A DNA stretch of 64,000 nt, taken from positions 186,001 through 250,000 of the forward strand of contig JAGYXB010000612.1 in assembly GCA_022495005.1 (NCBI GenBank), in the 5' to 3' direction. Position 1 is the stretch's first letter. Each line of letters starts with the position of its first letter. Position numbers and translations under genes: made by a program. The notes beneath the pieces are model-generated. The model worked only from the letters and a program-made list of their open reading frames with translations. It ran no database searches and had not been told where the DNA came from. This DNA comes from Rhyacophila brunnea. Lineage: Eukaryota > Arthropoda > Insecta > Trichoptera > Rhyacophilidae. Shown one piece after another: positions 36,877-48,486 of this stretch.

Positions 36877-37762
36877 ATTCATTCATATACGTAAATACCA
36901 GGGACGTGCTGAATTTTGTTTACAGGGATGCTGTTAGAAAATACATACATGCCAATATTTGCCACTACTAAGGGTTGTAACTAGAGTTGGGTTTCGGGAA
37001 GTCTCGAGAAATTTTCGGGATTTTCCATCCCGAATCTCGAGAATGGTAATTTTTAACATTTCGGGAAATCCCGTATCTCGAGAATTTTTTCTCGGGATTC
37101 GGGTTTTCTTTATTATTAAATATTAATTGAAAAAACGATTTTCTATATGGAAAAAGTGTACATAAAACACAAAATTCAAGGACTGATCGGGGCATTTAAC
37201 ACAATTAAGCCAATGTCGAATAAAAATGAGCGCAATTTTTGGAATCAGTGAATTTTGTGTCTCAAAAGCGTACGCGATTGTCAGACGCAGCGATTGACAG
37301 TCTGTGTTTTTTGAAATTCTATTTTAATAAGTAATGTTTTAAATTATTTCTTCTTACATAAATAAAAAAAAATCATATTTTTTTGGAATTAGTCTGTTTT
37401 TTCACAGATTTTAGGATTTTTACAAGTTTTTTTTAAATATCCCGATTTCTCGAGAATTCGTTTCTGGAAATCCCGAATCACGAGATTGCGATTTTCTCGG
37501 GAAATACCCAACTCTAGTTGTATCGAAGCGAATTCTGGATAAATACTTTTTAATACTCGCCACACTCAATTACTTGATATTCATTCATAATAGAATAGTA
37601 AGTAAACTTTATTGAGTGTAAATACCAGAGACGTGTGGTGACTTTTGTTTGCAGGCATGCTGTTAGAAAATGCATACTTAGCTAATATATCCCTCATATT
37701 ACTTCTTAGGGTTGTAACGAAAAAAATTCGGGATAAATATTTTTTTAATTCTCGCCACACCG
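36877..37762. repeat. Direct duplication of about 150-180 bp; first copy split by a hAT element
   Basis: Copy A is 36877-36981 plus 37517-37565. Copy B is 37578-37762. Both share TATTCATTCATA, AAATACCAG, ACGTG, TTTTGTTT, ATGCTGTTAGAAAAT, GGGTTGTAAC, GGATAAATA and CTCGCCACAC in order. Copy B is uninterrupted where copy A holds the hAT element, so it acts as an empty-site control. Confidence 0.85.
36982..37516. mobile_element. Non-autonomous hAT element, 535 bp, TAGAG group
   Basis: The ends are TAGAGTTGGGT and its inverted form ACCCAACTCTA. Flanking 8-mers are GTTGTAAC and GTTGTATC (one mismatch). Sub-terminal regions are full of TCTCGAGAA, CCCGAAT and TTCGGGA words on both strands. The uninterrupted paralogous copy at about 37710-37722 shows the pre-insertion sequence GTTGTAACGAA. 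There is no transposase inside. Confidence 0.9.
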
Positions 37763-39049
37763 GCGACCAAAATACAACTATTAAAAGTGATCAAGTGACT
37801 TTCACCCGAAGGGCCGATCAAAGAGAGGTCATTATGTTTCTTTTTTTTACATCAGCAGAAATAACAACAGGACGGAACAAAATTGAAAAGTTCAAGTTCG
37901 TATCCCGCTGGGTGACTTTTTTTAAAAAGATTTTTTCCAGTGGTTTATATATTTTCGTTTATGTGTTTTCAAATCATCTATGTTCAATAAAGAATGTTGC
38001 ATTTGTTAAATCTTGTGAATTATTCGTTGAATAAAAAAATATTACTAAATAAACGGAGTGAAATTGCACCAAAGATACAATCTAGAAATTACTTAGCCTA
38101 GATATAGGTGATAAAAGCAGACCCATTCAATACACAATGCGAATAATTTATGCCATGTTAAATAAATGCGATCGGAATTCGAAATCGATTTATATTCGAT
38201 CAAAACCTCTACCGGTGAAAACTAAAACTATCATAATATAAATACCACGTTGATTAAAACAACTGTTTCCATCCAGCTAGTTGACCGTCGCTACTTTTCG
38301 AATCACTTTCATGAACGAACTTCGACGTTATTATTGAACACAAGAGAGTTAAACTGGTCGAGAAAATTCTCACCCAGTGATGTATACTGTATACATCACT
38401 TTCACATCCGACGAGCAATAAACGAGATGGCCTGTGGGTACCATAATACGTAAGTATATCGATTATAATTCAGTTTAATTCAATTGTGTATATTTTTTAA
38501 TATGTAAAAATGACCTAACGCCGCAGTGCAAAAGAAAGGTTTCCAACCCTCAAACCATAAATATATACATTTGTGCCATGATCGCCACGATTATATTAAA
38601 AATATCCAGAATGGACTCGACTACTTTAATTGAGACTGTAATATTAGGCAAAATTAGAAAAATATTGAACACCGAACATTCACATTTTTTCCCTATCGCT
38701 GAAGCATTTTTTAACTGCACAACCAAGATCGTGCAAAATAATAAACACTATTAATTAGTTTTTTTTAATTAAACTATTTTTATTCAAATAAAATACAATG
38801 CACGTGATTTAAGAATGTAGCATTCTTTATTAAATATCTACTGAATAACACCTCAGAAAAAAAACATGTAATCAATTATTAACTATTGTGATTTATTTAT
38901 CAATAATATTCACTTTAACAATATTGTTTTATTCCATAGCTATTTCGGTTGTAACACAATTATCAAGATTACTAAGAAAAACCATTAGTCCGAATAAAGT
39001 TGGGAGCTTTGTTAATCCAGAAACACCTGAGAAACTTTAAAAAATATTG
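37763..39049. other. AT-rich spacer, nothing supported
   Basis: Open frames at 37645-38034 and 38250-38453 show no recognisable motif. Confidence 0.45.
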
Positions 39050-39136
39050 ATGCCGGGTGAGACTCGAACCCATATCCATCGTACTCGCACAAATGTGCTT
39101 CAACAATTTAACCACCAGCACCATACCCAATCACGA
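39050..39136 (-). repeat. tRNA-headed SINE-like copy
   Basis: The minus strand has B-box GGGTTCGAGTCTC and an A-box-like TGGTGGTTAAATTG. It is followed 3' by a tail containing TTTCTCAGGTGTTTCTGGATT, which resembles the core after the heads at 40768-40894 and 49001-49095. Confidence 0.6.
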
Positions 39137-39223
39137 CGAAATTCATTAATATTTCGTCGTTTAATAACTAGTAATTAAAATATTAAGTACAATAAATGAA
39201 ATGCAAATATCGGACTCATATTT

Positions 39224-39436
39224 AAGGCTGAGCGTCTTGCGTGTCGGCTTATAATGTCGTGGGTCCCAAGTTCTAATCATGGGTCTGGCAAATACACACA
39301 TTGTATTTAAATTTATGTTTGGAGTTTGGACCTAATATTCTGAGAAAATGGCTAACATCCAGTTGTCGTAAAAAACAAAAATCTGTCAATAAAAACCTTC
39401 ACTCTCTTGAGACCCATATTAGGATCAGACATGGTC
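39224..39436 (+). repeat. SINE-like repeat family D, copy 1
   Basis: The head has a B-box-like AGTTCTAATCATGGG. It is followed by a shared body: TTTGGACCTAATA, GGCTAACATCCAGTTGTCG, TAAAAACCTTCA, GAGACCCATATTAGGATCAGACATGG (read in two parts). It is collinear with 47109-47340. The head suggests a tRNA-derived SINE. Confidence 0.7.
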
Positions 39437-40767
39437 AAAAGAATAAGAAAATATTTAAAGGACCCTTGCCTGGCTAGCCCTTTGCACAATTTTCCGATGA
39501 GATAGTCAATATGCAGCTAGAGAGAAAGCCACAGTATAACAATAACAATACCGATTAAACTAGATACAGAAGCTGTACTACATAGTTTAGATGTGTACGT
39601 ATTATAGATAACCAATGACAAACAATAGTCGAAACTATTGAGAAAGAATACTGATCAATACAATAAATGAAAATGGCAGATAAATTCAGACACACAAAAA
39701 AAAGAAAATTTCATTTCACCATTCATAAGAATAATAATATATAAAAACGATTATCATCTTAACCGTGATCTAGTTGGCAGATAATTTCAATTCAAACGAA
39801 CACTTACACATTATTATCCACTGAGTTCTATTCAATTAACTCCGCAAATGTAGATCAACAAATTGATATAACTCCGCGGGTTTCGAAGGCATTACTTTGT
39901 TGACAGGAAAATGCAGTAATTGATTCTGTTTGCGAAATACTTACTTAGTGTACAATAATAGAGTTTGCGGAAGATTGCTGTGGAGACGCTATTACACGAC
40001 TCGACCCCGATTTTGAGTACTTCAATTCGATTAGGCGGTCGTGAAATGTTTACGTCACGAGCAAATAAACGTCTCTCGAGGAATGGGATCGGATGATGAT
40101 GATGAGACGGCTGTAATGATCGGTGACATTCTTTTTTGACAACAAAGAAACAAGAGAAAGAGAAACTGACAATTGAATCCGCAAGAGAAAACAGTACAGA
40201 CATTCGAAATTCAAATAATAACAAAAGACAAGACGTATACATAATAATAATATGTACCTACGTTACTTTATAAATTAAAATATTTTTTTACATCTGGTAC
40301 AATCTGATAGCAAATGTAAAACTTTTTAAATCCATATCTATCGCAGCATTATTACAACATACACAGCGAGTTTGGATAAGTAGGTACACTTCTCCAGATA
40401 GTTTTCGTCAATATTATTAATGTATTCGTTTATTTACATGCATGCATACATGCAAAGATATTGTATGTCCACTTTTTGTCGAAATTGAGTTAACATACAC
40501 AAAACGTCAACGTGCATCGTATCTTTATTCTGTAAAAATATTGTACGTCAAAATAGAAATAATATTTGAGAAGATATTCTATCTTTCAAATACATAATTT
40601 ATTATGTCCATTTCTCATGAAACTAAAATTTTAAAATAAGACTTTCTGAAAAAATACAAAACTGAAACATATCTTTGCACTAAACATCGATATATTCTGT
40701 AAAACACTACACCAGGCGAAGTAGCCCAATGATAGTAGTGTAATGAAACAGCAGTGTATTTAGTAAT
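39437..40767. other. AT-rich spacer, nothing supported
   Basis: The open frame at 39892-40242 (minus) has no recognisable motif. Confidence 0.45.
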
Positions 40768-40894
40768 AGAAGTGAAACAATCTCAAAATGCCAAGGTTTT
40801 GAGAAAATCAATTAAATTTATTGTGATTTGACCGGGATCGAACCCGTAGCTGCCGGATGAAAGGCCAGCGCCTTACACACTGCGCCACGAGAGT
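40768..40894 (-). repeat. tRNA(Glu)-like SINE
   Basis: The minus strand starts CTCTCGTGGCGCAGTGTGTA (A-box), has GGCCTTTCATCCGGC in the anticodon-arm position, resembling tRNA-Glu, then GGGTTCGATCCCGG (B-box). A tail containing TTTTCTCAAAACC follows. The acceptor stem does not pair, which argues against a functional tRNA. Confidence 0.7.
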
Positions 40895-41639
40895 AGTTTG
40901 TCAACAAATAAAATTATGTTATTTTTACCTTGAAAACAATCGAAAACTGGGCATAAACATATGAATAAAGCTATTACTCAGTTCAATCCCTAAGTTATTA
41001 TAGGAAGAAGAACCCTTTCGTCGATGACTGAAGGATCGCGCCGGCTGAATACGGCCTTGTACACATGGCGCGTGTGTCGCCGTGGGTGTATGTGGACACC
41101 TCAATGAATTCACATGTACCTACATGAATGCGCGCAATGTGTACGGGGCGAGCTGGTTTACCTATCTGGTATTAGATATTTAATTGAATATATACCGAGT
41201 TGAAGTTGATAATCAATACTAAAGCTTCGAAAAGACCAAACACTTCACGAAAATGAGCGCCCACTCTGGAGAGATAGAGAAATTAACGAAAGCAATTTAT
41301 ATTCATAAAAGAATCCAAGTACGAATAATAAAAAAACGATTTAACTTTTGAAAAGTATAGAATGACTTTTGAAAGTGTAATGGCAGACTTAATAAAGCCA
41401 GCGGAGCTCTCGGCGGCCGCAGGGCATCAATGTGGAAGCGCTGGCTCGGTCCAGCGTATAACCCCTACCTAGGTATGACATTAACGCCACGACAAAGCTC
41501 TACGTCTACAATATAGGAAGATTCATCGTAATGGAACATGGTCAAGTGGAAGTAATTACTTAGTTTGCAAAAAATTGTTTAAATTATCACCGTTTCCGTC
41601 CCAAGGACCATTTTTAACACTACTTCTTCAATAGCTGCA
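40895..41639. other. Spacer with short CpG-rich patches
   Basis: Patches at about 41030-41110 and 41395-41460 are GC-richer. No gene is supported. Confidence 0.45.
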
Positions 41640-41860
41640 ATGTGTCCCTTCAAAAATTAGCGAAGGCAATACCATTTTCCTCGGCTTGTAGGATCTCGTC
41701 GAAATTGCAGCTTACTAGGCAAGCCTTGCATGAGATAGTGAGATAAACTTTGCATTTCATCGCACTCGCAGGTTTGGTCATCGGAGAACCGCCACTTCAC
41801 CATGTTGTCTCGTGTGCGCCCTACCATGATTCTCAGTCTGTTTAGGGCTTTCTATGTACG
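41640..41860 (-). pseudogene. C-terminal fragment of a non-LTR retrotransposon reverse transcriptase
   Basis: The minus strand reads LNRLRIMVGRTRDNMVKW and RFSDDQTCECDEMQSLSHYL. After a frame change it reads CLVSCNFDEILQAEENGIAF. The CEC-x-EMQSLSH block matches the CDCGEMQTMSHLL-type tail of insect Jockey-like reverse transcriptases. A frameshift and the absence of upstream domains show it is a dead fragment. Its sequence differs from the tails at 34774 and 54790. Confidence 0.78.
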
Positions 41861-41924
41861 GAGTGTTAACACTACGACGAAGCCTAATTAGTAGTGTAGT
41901 GTTGATAGTGACACAATATAGCAG

Positions 41925-42040
41925 TAGTAATCACAGAAACGGTTACATGAAAATTGTACGTATTACATTTCACCGTAGCACAGTTCACCATGAGCTGTCC
42001 CACCTGAAAGAGATAGCCGTATAGTCGTTCCTGTTACAGT
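41925..42040 (-). repeat. Interspersed repeat family E, copy 1
   Basis: The minus strand contains GTGAACTGTGCTACGGTGAA, then ATACGTACAATTTTCATGTAACC. This is about 85% alike over some 50 bases to 62125-62175 on the plus strand, with weaker similarity beyond. Non-coding; type unknown. Confidence 0.6.
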
Positions 42041-42226
42041 AATATTCCAATTTTATTAGACTCAATAAGAACATTAATTATATATTGATGGATATCATTA
42101 TTTTCAGATATTTGATAGGAGAACCTAACAGAATTATATATAAATTATACGATATGGTTGTACTTATTTTTTTACCTATGTACCTATTTACAAGCCTTTC
42201 CCTTGAATTTTACAAAGTAACGTTCT

Positions 42227-42595
42227 TTTCACATTATACGGTTTTGACCGTACGGCGACATTCTTTTAGTAGCGTGAAGAAGAGCATGGTCCTTTTCACA
42301 TTACACGGCGACGGTTAAAAACCGAAACGGCGCCGTATAGCAGCCGTCCATTATCACTATATATACGGCGCCCGGACGGCCACCAATGACTCAGTAGTGT
42401 ACGTGACCTAATGCACGCTTTCAGATTAGACAGTTTTAAATCGTACGATCAGCACAACACTCAACCACAAAATGAGTTTGTGACGGAAAAAACCGGGCAT
42501 AAACCGTATAGTGTGAAAATAGCGTGAACTTGCTGCCGATTCGGATTTTTAGCGTTCGATTTTTTTCCGTACGGTTAAAACCGTATTGTGTGAAA
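42227..42595. mobile_element. CpG-rich 369-bp element with 29-bp inverted ends
   Basis: Left TTTCACATTATACGGTTTTG followed by ACCGTACGG is matched by the inverted right end CCGTACGGT followed by TAAAACCGTATTGTGTGAAA. The interior contains further ACGGCG/CCGTAT words and a second partial TTCACATTACACGGCG. No clear target duplication and no coding region were found. A MITE is the best reading. Confidence 0.75.
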
Positions 42596-45247
42596 TTATT
42601 GTAATGCCACCTCGATTAATAAATTTGAGTGTCTTTAAAAAATAAGACATAATATACTGGAAATCCGTATAAAAACATCACCCGCGCGGATACTATTTTA
42701 TATACATATCAACCTACATACATGCACGAAAATATATTATGTGTGGGAAAGAAAAACTGAATAAAAAATTCCCTTTTCACTGAGGAATACTTTCAATGGA
42801 TTACGAACGTCTTACGTAGAAACATAGGTAATATTCAATCAAGCGAAGAGCCGGGGTGGCTTTTCACGGGGATTACGGAAAACTAATCAAAAGTAGCCGA
42901 GTGTCTATACAGACGGGAGGTAAAATAAGTTATATTTTCCATCATTGATTTCACGCGCTCCACATGACTAATATAATAGAGTGGACTTAGCATAGAAGAA
43001 AGAGAGAAATTATGTATTACTGTGGGGGTGGGCACTTTCAGAGTGGCTCACGTGTCTTGATGGGCGGACGAACAGCTGAGCGTAGGTTGGAGATAAATCA
43101 ACGAGAAAGTATTATTAACAAATATACGAGTATTAAACGTTTCAAGTTTCAACTCATCGCTGGTGGTAATACTAACTTGCGAAGGGTAACCTTACTTTAC
43201 CCGGTGTCAGTCTTGATTGAGTATTGTGCATGGAAAGCCCTTAACATACTTCGAACTGATAAGAACGGATAACAAGTAGGTATGCTACAAGCCATGGTTA
43301 GAGAAATGTAGTTTTGTTTAAATTCCTTTAAACGAGATAGTTGCCACTTGGGCCTTATGCAAAAATGCTCTGACTTAGATAGGAAAACTCAACTGATGAG
43401 GAATTCCCTTATCTCAAAGAAGATGCTCGATGGAAAGACTGAGCGTCGGTGGGAAGATTATACTGTTAGAAAACTGGAGGGGAGCAATGATTCGAGTTAC
43501 CCCATCTACACCCGGCATGTATAATATGCAGCCGCGATTTGTGCACGGCCGCGTTCCATGACGCTATAAAAGTGTCGGAATGTAAAGATTTTAGTGCCAC
43601 ACTTCCTTGTTCCGAAACGAAGTTGCACAAAGTGTCTGTTGTCTGAATCTAATGTAAAGTTACTTACATTTTTTTTTATAAATTCAAATATCTATCCTAC
43701 CTATTGTTGACAGGGACGTGTCGGCCGACTTGGCTCGCCCTGGCCCTGTTCACATTTTTGTGCCCTATGTGTAAACGACTACATGTTACTCAAATTTTAT
43801 AAAATTAAAGATGGCCTGTTTAGTTGAAATAATTATTCCAAACATAACAATGCATCGGATTAAAAATCTCACCGGCGTATTATCATGGTGGTGACAGTAT
43901 ATACTACATATGATTCGGACATTTCCAAAAATCATGTTGTCCAGTTTTCACCAAAATTTTACTGATTATGCAATTTTATTCCTTATCCAAGGTGGCACAC
44001 ACATGTTATATAAACATTTCCAAAACTAGTCTTGCAGTCAGTATAATAATAAAACGGTTGAAAATATCCAATTTTAAAGTGCATCTTGTTCGTCTGGTGG
44101 CAATTATCAAATATCATCTTTTCCATTGTTACAGAGTTAATATTTGGAAACTTTTGCTCATTACGGGAAAGTATATCATGTTCCGTAAAACTTTCAAGTG
44201 TTTGGTTGGAAAAGCTCTATAGTTAAAATATTAAAAGCACCCGCCCATTGGCCCAAGAAAACTATGGTAATATTCTCTATGTAGACTTTCCATACTCGTT
44301 TTTTTGTGAATACGTCCCCATACGAACCCATCATACACTACTGTATGTGGTACAGTTATAAGTTTTTACTTATTCTAACAATACTACACAATCGTTGTAG
44401 GTATATTATTTGACTAAAGTAACTACTCAAAACTCGTAGTATGTATTACCATGACTGCATGTCTCACCCCATTAATGACTGGCTTATAAAGTCTATTCTC
44501 ATAAAGAAAATACACAATATGTAACCATTCTCTACTTTTGTTATTCTGCGGCTGAAAGGGTCCTGGTCGCCGCGCCGAGAGTATAATACAGTGTGCGGCG
44601 AGCAAAGTAGTAGGTATAACAAGGGAATAAAAGAACGGGTTGTCTGTTTTCTGTTTGTTTCACCGTGATGGATGTCCGCCGCGAAAACTCACCCTCCGAC
44701 CTCCCGCTATTATACGTTTTTGTTTCGTTTTCCACATCGCCGGTACTGTGCGGCGATACTCCAGAAGTTACCCCGAAATATTTAAGGGAAGAAAAGTTAA
44801 CAAGATGGTGGCAAACTCGATACAGTTAAAATATTTGTATACTTACCACAAAGGAGTATCGCTTGAAACGTATTTGTTGTACAATTGATAATAAAACCAT
44901 ATTTCATTTCATAAGATATCCGCGGTTGTAGCACTTTTTAAAACTATCCTGTCATCGCGCGCGTTATACATTTAATGTAAAGTTCACTTAATACATTACA
45001 TAGTAAAATATACTTGGTAAAACATTATATTGGAGTTTGCAAATGACTCGTAATCGGACCATCGAACTGTTGCATTTTAAAAAAAAATGTGGCGTCATGA
45101 ATGTCATGATGTCAACGTGAAGATCTCTTTACTTAGATTGTTCGACAGTTTTGTAATAGGTTTTTGAACATACATAATTTTGAAAAACACCTTTGAGAAA
45201 ATATATTATAACCAATAGAAAATATATATGTTTTTGAAAAAATAAAG
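42596..45247. other. Spacer with a CpG-rich patch
   Basis: A weak retroelement-like phrase (TERRWEDYTV) can be read near 43438-43468 on the plus strand. A CpG-rich patch at 44540-44780 contains an ATG frame of 54 codons from 44668 without recognisable motif. No gene is called. Confidence 0.4.
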
Positions 45248-45333
45248 ACACCCCAGGGAGATGCAGGGAATCGAACCCTGCATCTCATGGGTTTACGCCC
45301 CGTCCGTGCATTACTTCTATGCTACAAGGTGAC
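45248..45333 (-). repeat. tRNA-headed SINE-like copy
   Basis: The minus strand has GGGTTCGATTCCC (B-box) inside an extended stem GATGCAGGG/CCCTGCATC, and a degenerate A-box (TAGCATAGAAGTAATG). The tail contains TTTTCTCAAAGGTG. The acceptor ends do not pair, so it is read as a SINE head rather than a tRNA gene. Confidence 0.55.
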
Positions 45334-45471
45334 ATACTAATTGCGACAAATTTAAACTATAGGCCTTTGTAATAGTTTTTCATTTACCATTTTTCTTCTT
45401 TAAATTTTGCCTCTATGTGTTCCTATCTTTCGTGGGCACTTTTAACTTAATCATGTAAATTCAGTCAAATC

Positions 45472-45562
45472 ACACTTGAGTGCATATCAACCTAAGTCTT
45501 GGGTAATTGCTGCTGAGACATTCAGGCATAAAAAATATTCATGCTTTACTTACATCAAATAT
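45472..45562 (+). repeat. Interspersed repeat family B, copy 2
   Basis: It contains CACTTGAGTGCA, AAGTCTTGGGTAATTGCTGC, GAGACATTCAGGCATAAA and ATGCTTTACTTACATCAAA in the order seen at 28439-28558. More diverged and truncated. Confidence 0.55.
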
Positions 45563-46278
45563 ATATGTATAAAAAAGACCATTAAAGCCACCCTAATAAA
45601 GTAACTCCACGTGTCAACAAAAACTATTCTAAAAGATTCATTCCAAAAAATTAAGAGAAATTTCACAAGACCCTGATGAGAGTAAGTAGATAATAATAAC
45701 ACGATATTAATTTATTTCATAAAACTATGTTTATGACTTACCGTTTATCAGTAAAGATGCCAAATTTAATCAGTGGATAGATGGAACGTATCTTACCTGT
45801 AACAAAACAAAAATAATCAATTAGTTTTCGAAAAACACTTCAAGTGAAGTCATATTAGAAGGAGGACCAAACGTCAGTTATATAATTACATAAGACAGTC
45901 ATTCTGGCTCAGAATGTTAGCCCCACAAAGAACGACAGACATTCAAAAGGAAGAACCCAAAAAGCATAAGAAAATTGTGTCTGGCGAATCGCTTCTTTAC
46001 GAAGTCAAGAATAGCGGATTTGTTTAAGGTGAGATGGAAGGATGAAACGTATCACCCAAACATTCTGATAGAAAAAAAGAAAATTTTGATGACCCAAGAT
46101 AAGATGGTTTGACTGCGTGTATAGATATGCCACCACAATGGGTCTTCAAATCTGGATAAATAAATACAACTCTGGAATGGATGGCGTAGGCGTAGACATA
46201 TCCGACATATCCAGTAACATCTCATTAATTCGGCACTATCTGAAGACAATAATTTGGTTTTGCGTAAATTACGAGAGA
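45563..46278. other. Spacer, nothing supported
   Basis: A denser stretch at 45900-46110 could be old element debris but has no readable motif. Confidence 0.4.
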
Positions 46279-46356
46279 TCAAATCAAATTTATTTATTTA
46301 TTTTACATATAATGAACATAACAAATTACAAATTTAAAACATTCACGACATGACAT
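46279..46356 (-). repeat. Retroelement 3'-end-like repeat (family F), copy 1
   Basis: TTTATTTATTTT, then AACATAACAAATTACAAATTT, then CATTCACGACATGACATAAA parallels 48140-48210 (TTTATTTTTT, GGACATTACAAATTATACG, GTTCACAACATGACATGAAA). This layout, read from the other strand, resembles the AT-rich 3' UTR of insect CR1/Jockey elements. Inference. Confidence 0.45.
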
Positions 46357-47108
46357 AAAATAAGTGTTAACAATTTTTTAAATAAAAATACAGAGAGATG
46401 TGACTTAATAATAAAATAAGTAATAAAATAAGAAAAGAAATAAAATAAAGCAACATGAGATGAACGTTGATAAGAGATTACTTTGGGAAAGCATTTTGTT
46501 TTACACCTGATATGTTTTACCCATAATTCTTCACTGATTTTACAAATTCATAGGAAATAATATCGTTGTCATGAATTCGGCAGCATTAGATTTTACAGTG
46601 TCAAATTAGTTAGATTCTAACAATAGAGTAGAACAGACAATCCAACAGATGTGGCGTACTTTTCGATGATCGACAATAGATTTTAAAACTTATAAAAAAA
46701 CAGAAATTATCCACCGTTTTCCCAAAAAGTAAGTGCCTGCCTAATTTTTATCGTAGACATACATTTCACTCACGTTCTTTTGCGCACTGATACGTTTTTA
46801 ATTTTCACAAAGACTTTTTTTGAGAAGCCAACTTTCCATCAAGCGAATAGTCATTGTGATGATAATGTTTACACAGACCGCTGATTATCGCGTTAAAAAG
46901 AAACAATAGGCCAAGTGAATTAAAATAAGTATTACATTTTACTTGACAATGCTTCAGTAAATGCTTACATATTGGAAAATTAATAAGTACCTACTATTGA
47001 CTGAGCAGGGTAGGTACTTTTGTATTTTGAATTTAAATTCTAACCGATTTCAACGTATCGATCACAGTTAACATATAGTATCAGGGGCCATTTTATACCT
47101 ATATAAAC
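46357..47108. other. AT-rich spacer, nothing supported
   Basis: Nothing recognisable beyond a short piece of repeat family A (GAATTTAAATTCTAACCGATT) at 47030-47050. Confidence 0.45.
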
Positions 47109-47340
47109 AGGCTTAAGCGTCGGCATATAGCGTCGGCATATAGCGTCGTGGATCCTAGGTTCTAATCCTGGGTTTGGCTAGTACACAATATATTGTTTTT
47201 CAATTTGTGTATGAGTCAGAGTATGGACCTAATAGGTTGAGCAAGTGGCTGACATCCAGTTCTCGTAAAAACAAAATCTGTTAATACAAACCTTCAATCT
47301 GTGGAGACCCATATGATCTTATTAGGATCGGACATGGTCG
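47109..47340 (+). repeat. SINE-like repeat family D, copy 2
   Basis: Collinear with 39224-39436: B-box-like GGTTCTAATCCTGGG, ATGGACCTAATAGG, TGGCTGACATCCAGTTCTCG, AATACAAACCTTCA, GAGACCCATATG and TTAGGATCGGACATGGTC. The B-box is better preserved here. A 17-base phrase (GCGTCGGCATATAGCGT) is duplicated at its start. Confidence 0.72.
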
Positions 47341-48127
47341 GATAAACTTATGTCCTAACGGCGAGGGGGTAAGGGGCGGGGGTTGTTGTAGAAAAATTTT
47401 CGTCATAAAACTAACAAAATATAAACACCGAGATCCCACACTAAAATCTATAGTTTCAACATTTTTTTTAAGAAATGGAGGAGGGTTAAAATGCGACACA
47501 GTTTAAGCGGGGAGGATATTGTGTCATGCAATGTGACAATGGGGGGGGGGATACCCAAAAACGTGTGATGCCATCTTTGGACGACGGGACAGAAATACAG
47601 TTTAGTTAATTTTTTTATTTACGAATTATTCATACACTTATACGTGCAGAGATAACTAAGTTTACTATACATGCCAAATTAACCATACTATATGATACGC
47701 ATTCTGGGATCGCTGGCAAGTGTTATATCTAATGTAAAAAAACTCATATTTCTTCATGTATAATAATAGTCAATCTTAACTAAAGTGTGAAGTTAGTGAA
47801 GACTCGATACAAAACGATTATTTAACGTTTACTAAAAATAAACCCAAGAATTAGCTAACCATACCTAATACAATTGAATAATTAAACTGTGCAATAATGA
47901 TGTATTATTATAAACGTAAATAAAATCATCTTTAAACAAAATTAAATTATTGGTTTGTAAGCGTAACTCTTATTGACATAAACATAACCAACTCCTACTT
48001 AGAAAGATTTAGAAGCGTGTATACAATATAACATTTGAAAATTTAAAAATGAACCGAACATAATAATATGCAGTAGATACCTACCTAAATACCTAGTTTT
48101 TATTCGGAAACTTTCGGAATAAAACGA
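47341..48127. other. Spacer with a G10 run
   Basis: A run of 10 G at 47541-47550. No gene is supported. Confidence 0.45.
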
Positions 48128-48486
48128 TCGTCTCAATTCAATTTATTTTTTAGCATATTGTGGACATTACAAATTATACGTTTAAGACGTTCACAACATG
48201 ACATGAAACATTGTTATAAAGAAGAAGAAAAAGGTAATAAAAGCGATAAAAATGAAAATATAAAAAGAGAACATACTTAATATAAACATATACAAAAGCA
48301 GTGAAAATACAATTATATAGCTATAGAAATTCAAAGAAGTACACCGAGTTTGCTAAGGAGACCCATTGTAAGAATTTATAATATAGCGTCCACTTAAACT
48401 CGCCCTCACGCAAGTGGAATATATCAACACCCGAAGCAATTTGGTTGAACATAGTTATCGCCCTCCCAATTGGTATCCAAGTTATT
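48128..48486 (-). repeat. Retroelement 3'-end-like repeat (family F), copy 2
   Basis: Its first part matches 46279-46356. Its last part (48388-48486, with AAGTGGAATATATCAACACC and AATTTGGTTGAACATAG) matches 61257-61353 at roughly two thirds of positions. This joins three places into one dispersed family. The minus-strand frame at 48321-48542 is probably part of the repeat, not a gene. Confidence 0.5.

Noticed and set aside
37645..38034. Open frame of 129 codons on the plus strand
   Set aside because: It partly overlaps the duplicated repeat ending at 37762, its composition follows the AT-rich surroundings and no protein motif is visible.
40820..40894. tRNA-Glu gene
   Set aside because: The anticodon-arm and B-box resemble tRNA-Glu, but the acceptor stem is not complementary and a SINE-like tail follows.
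45248..45333. tRNA gene
   Set aside because: The B-box and T-stem are good but the acceptor ends do not pair and the A-box is degenerate; a SINE head fits better.
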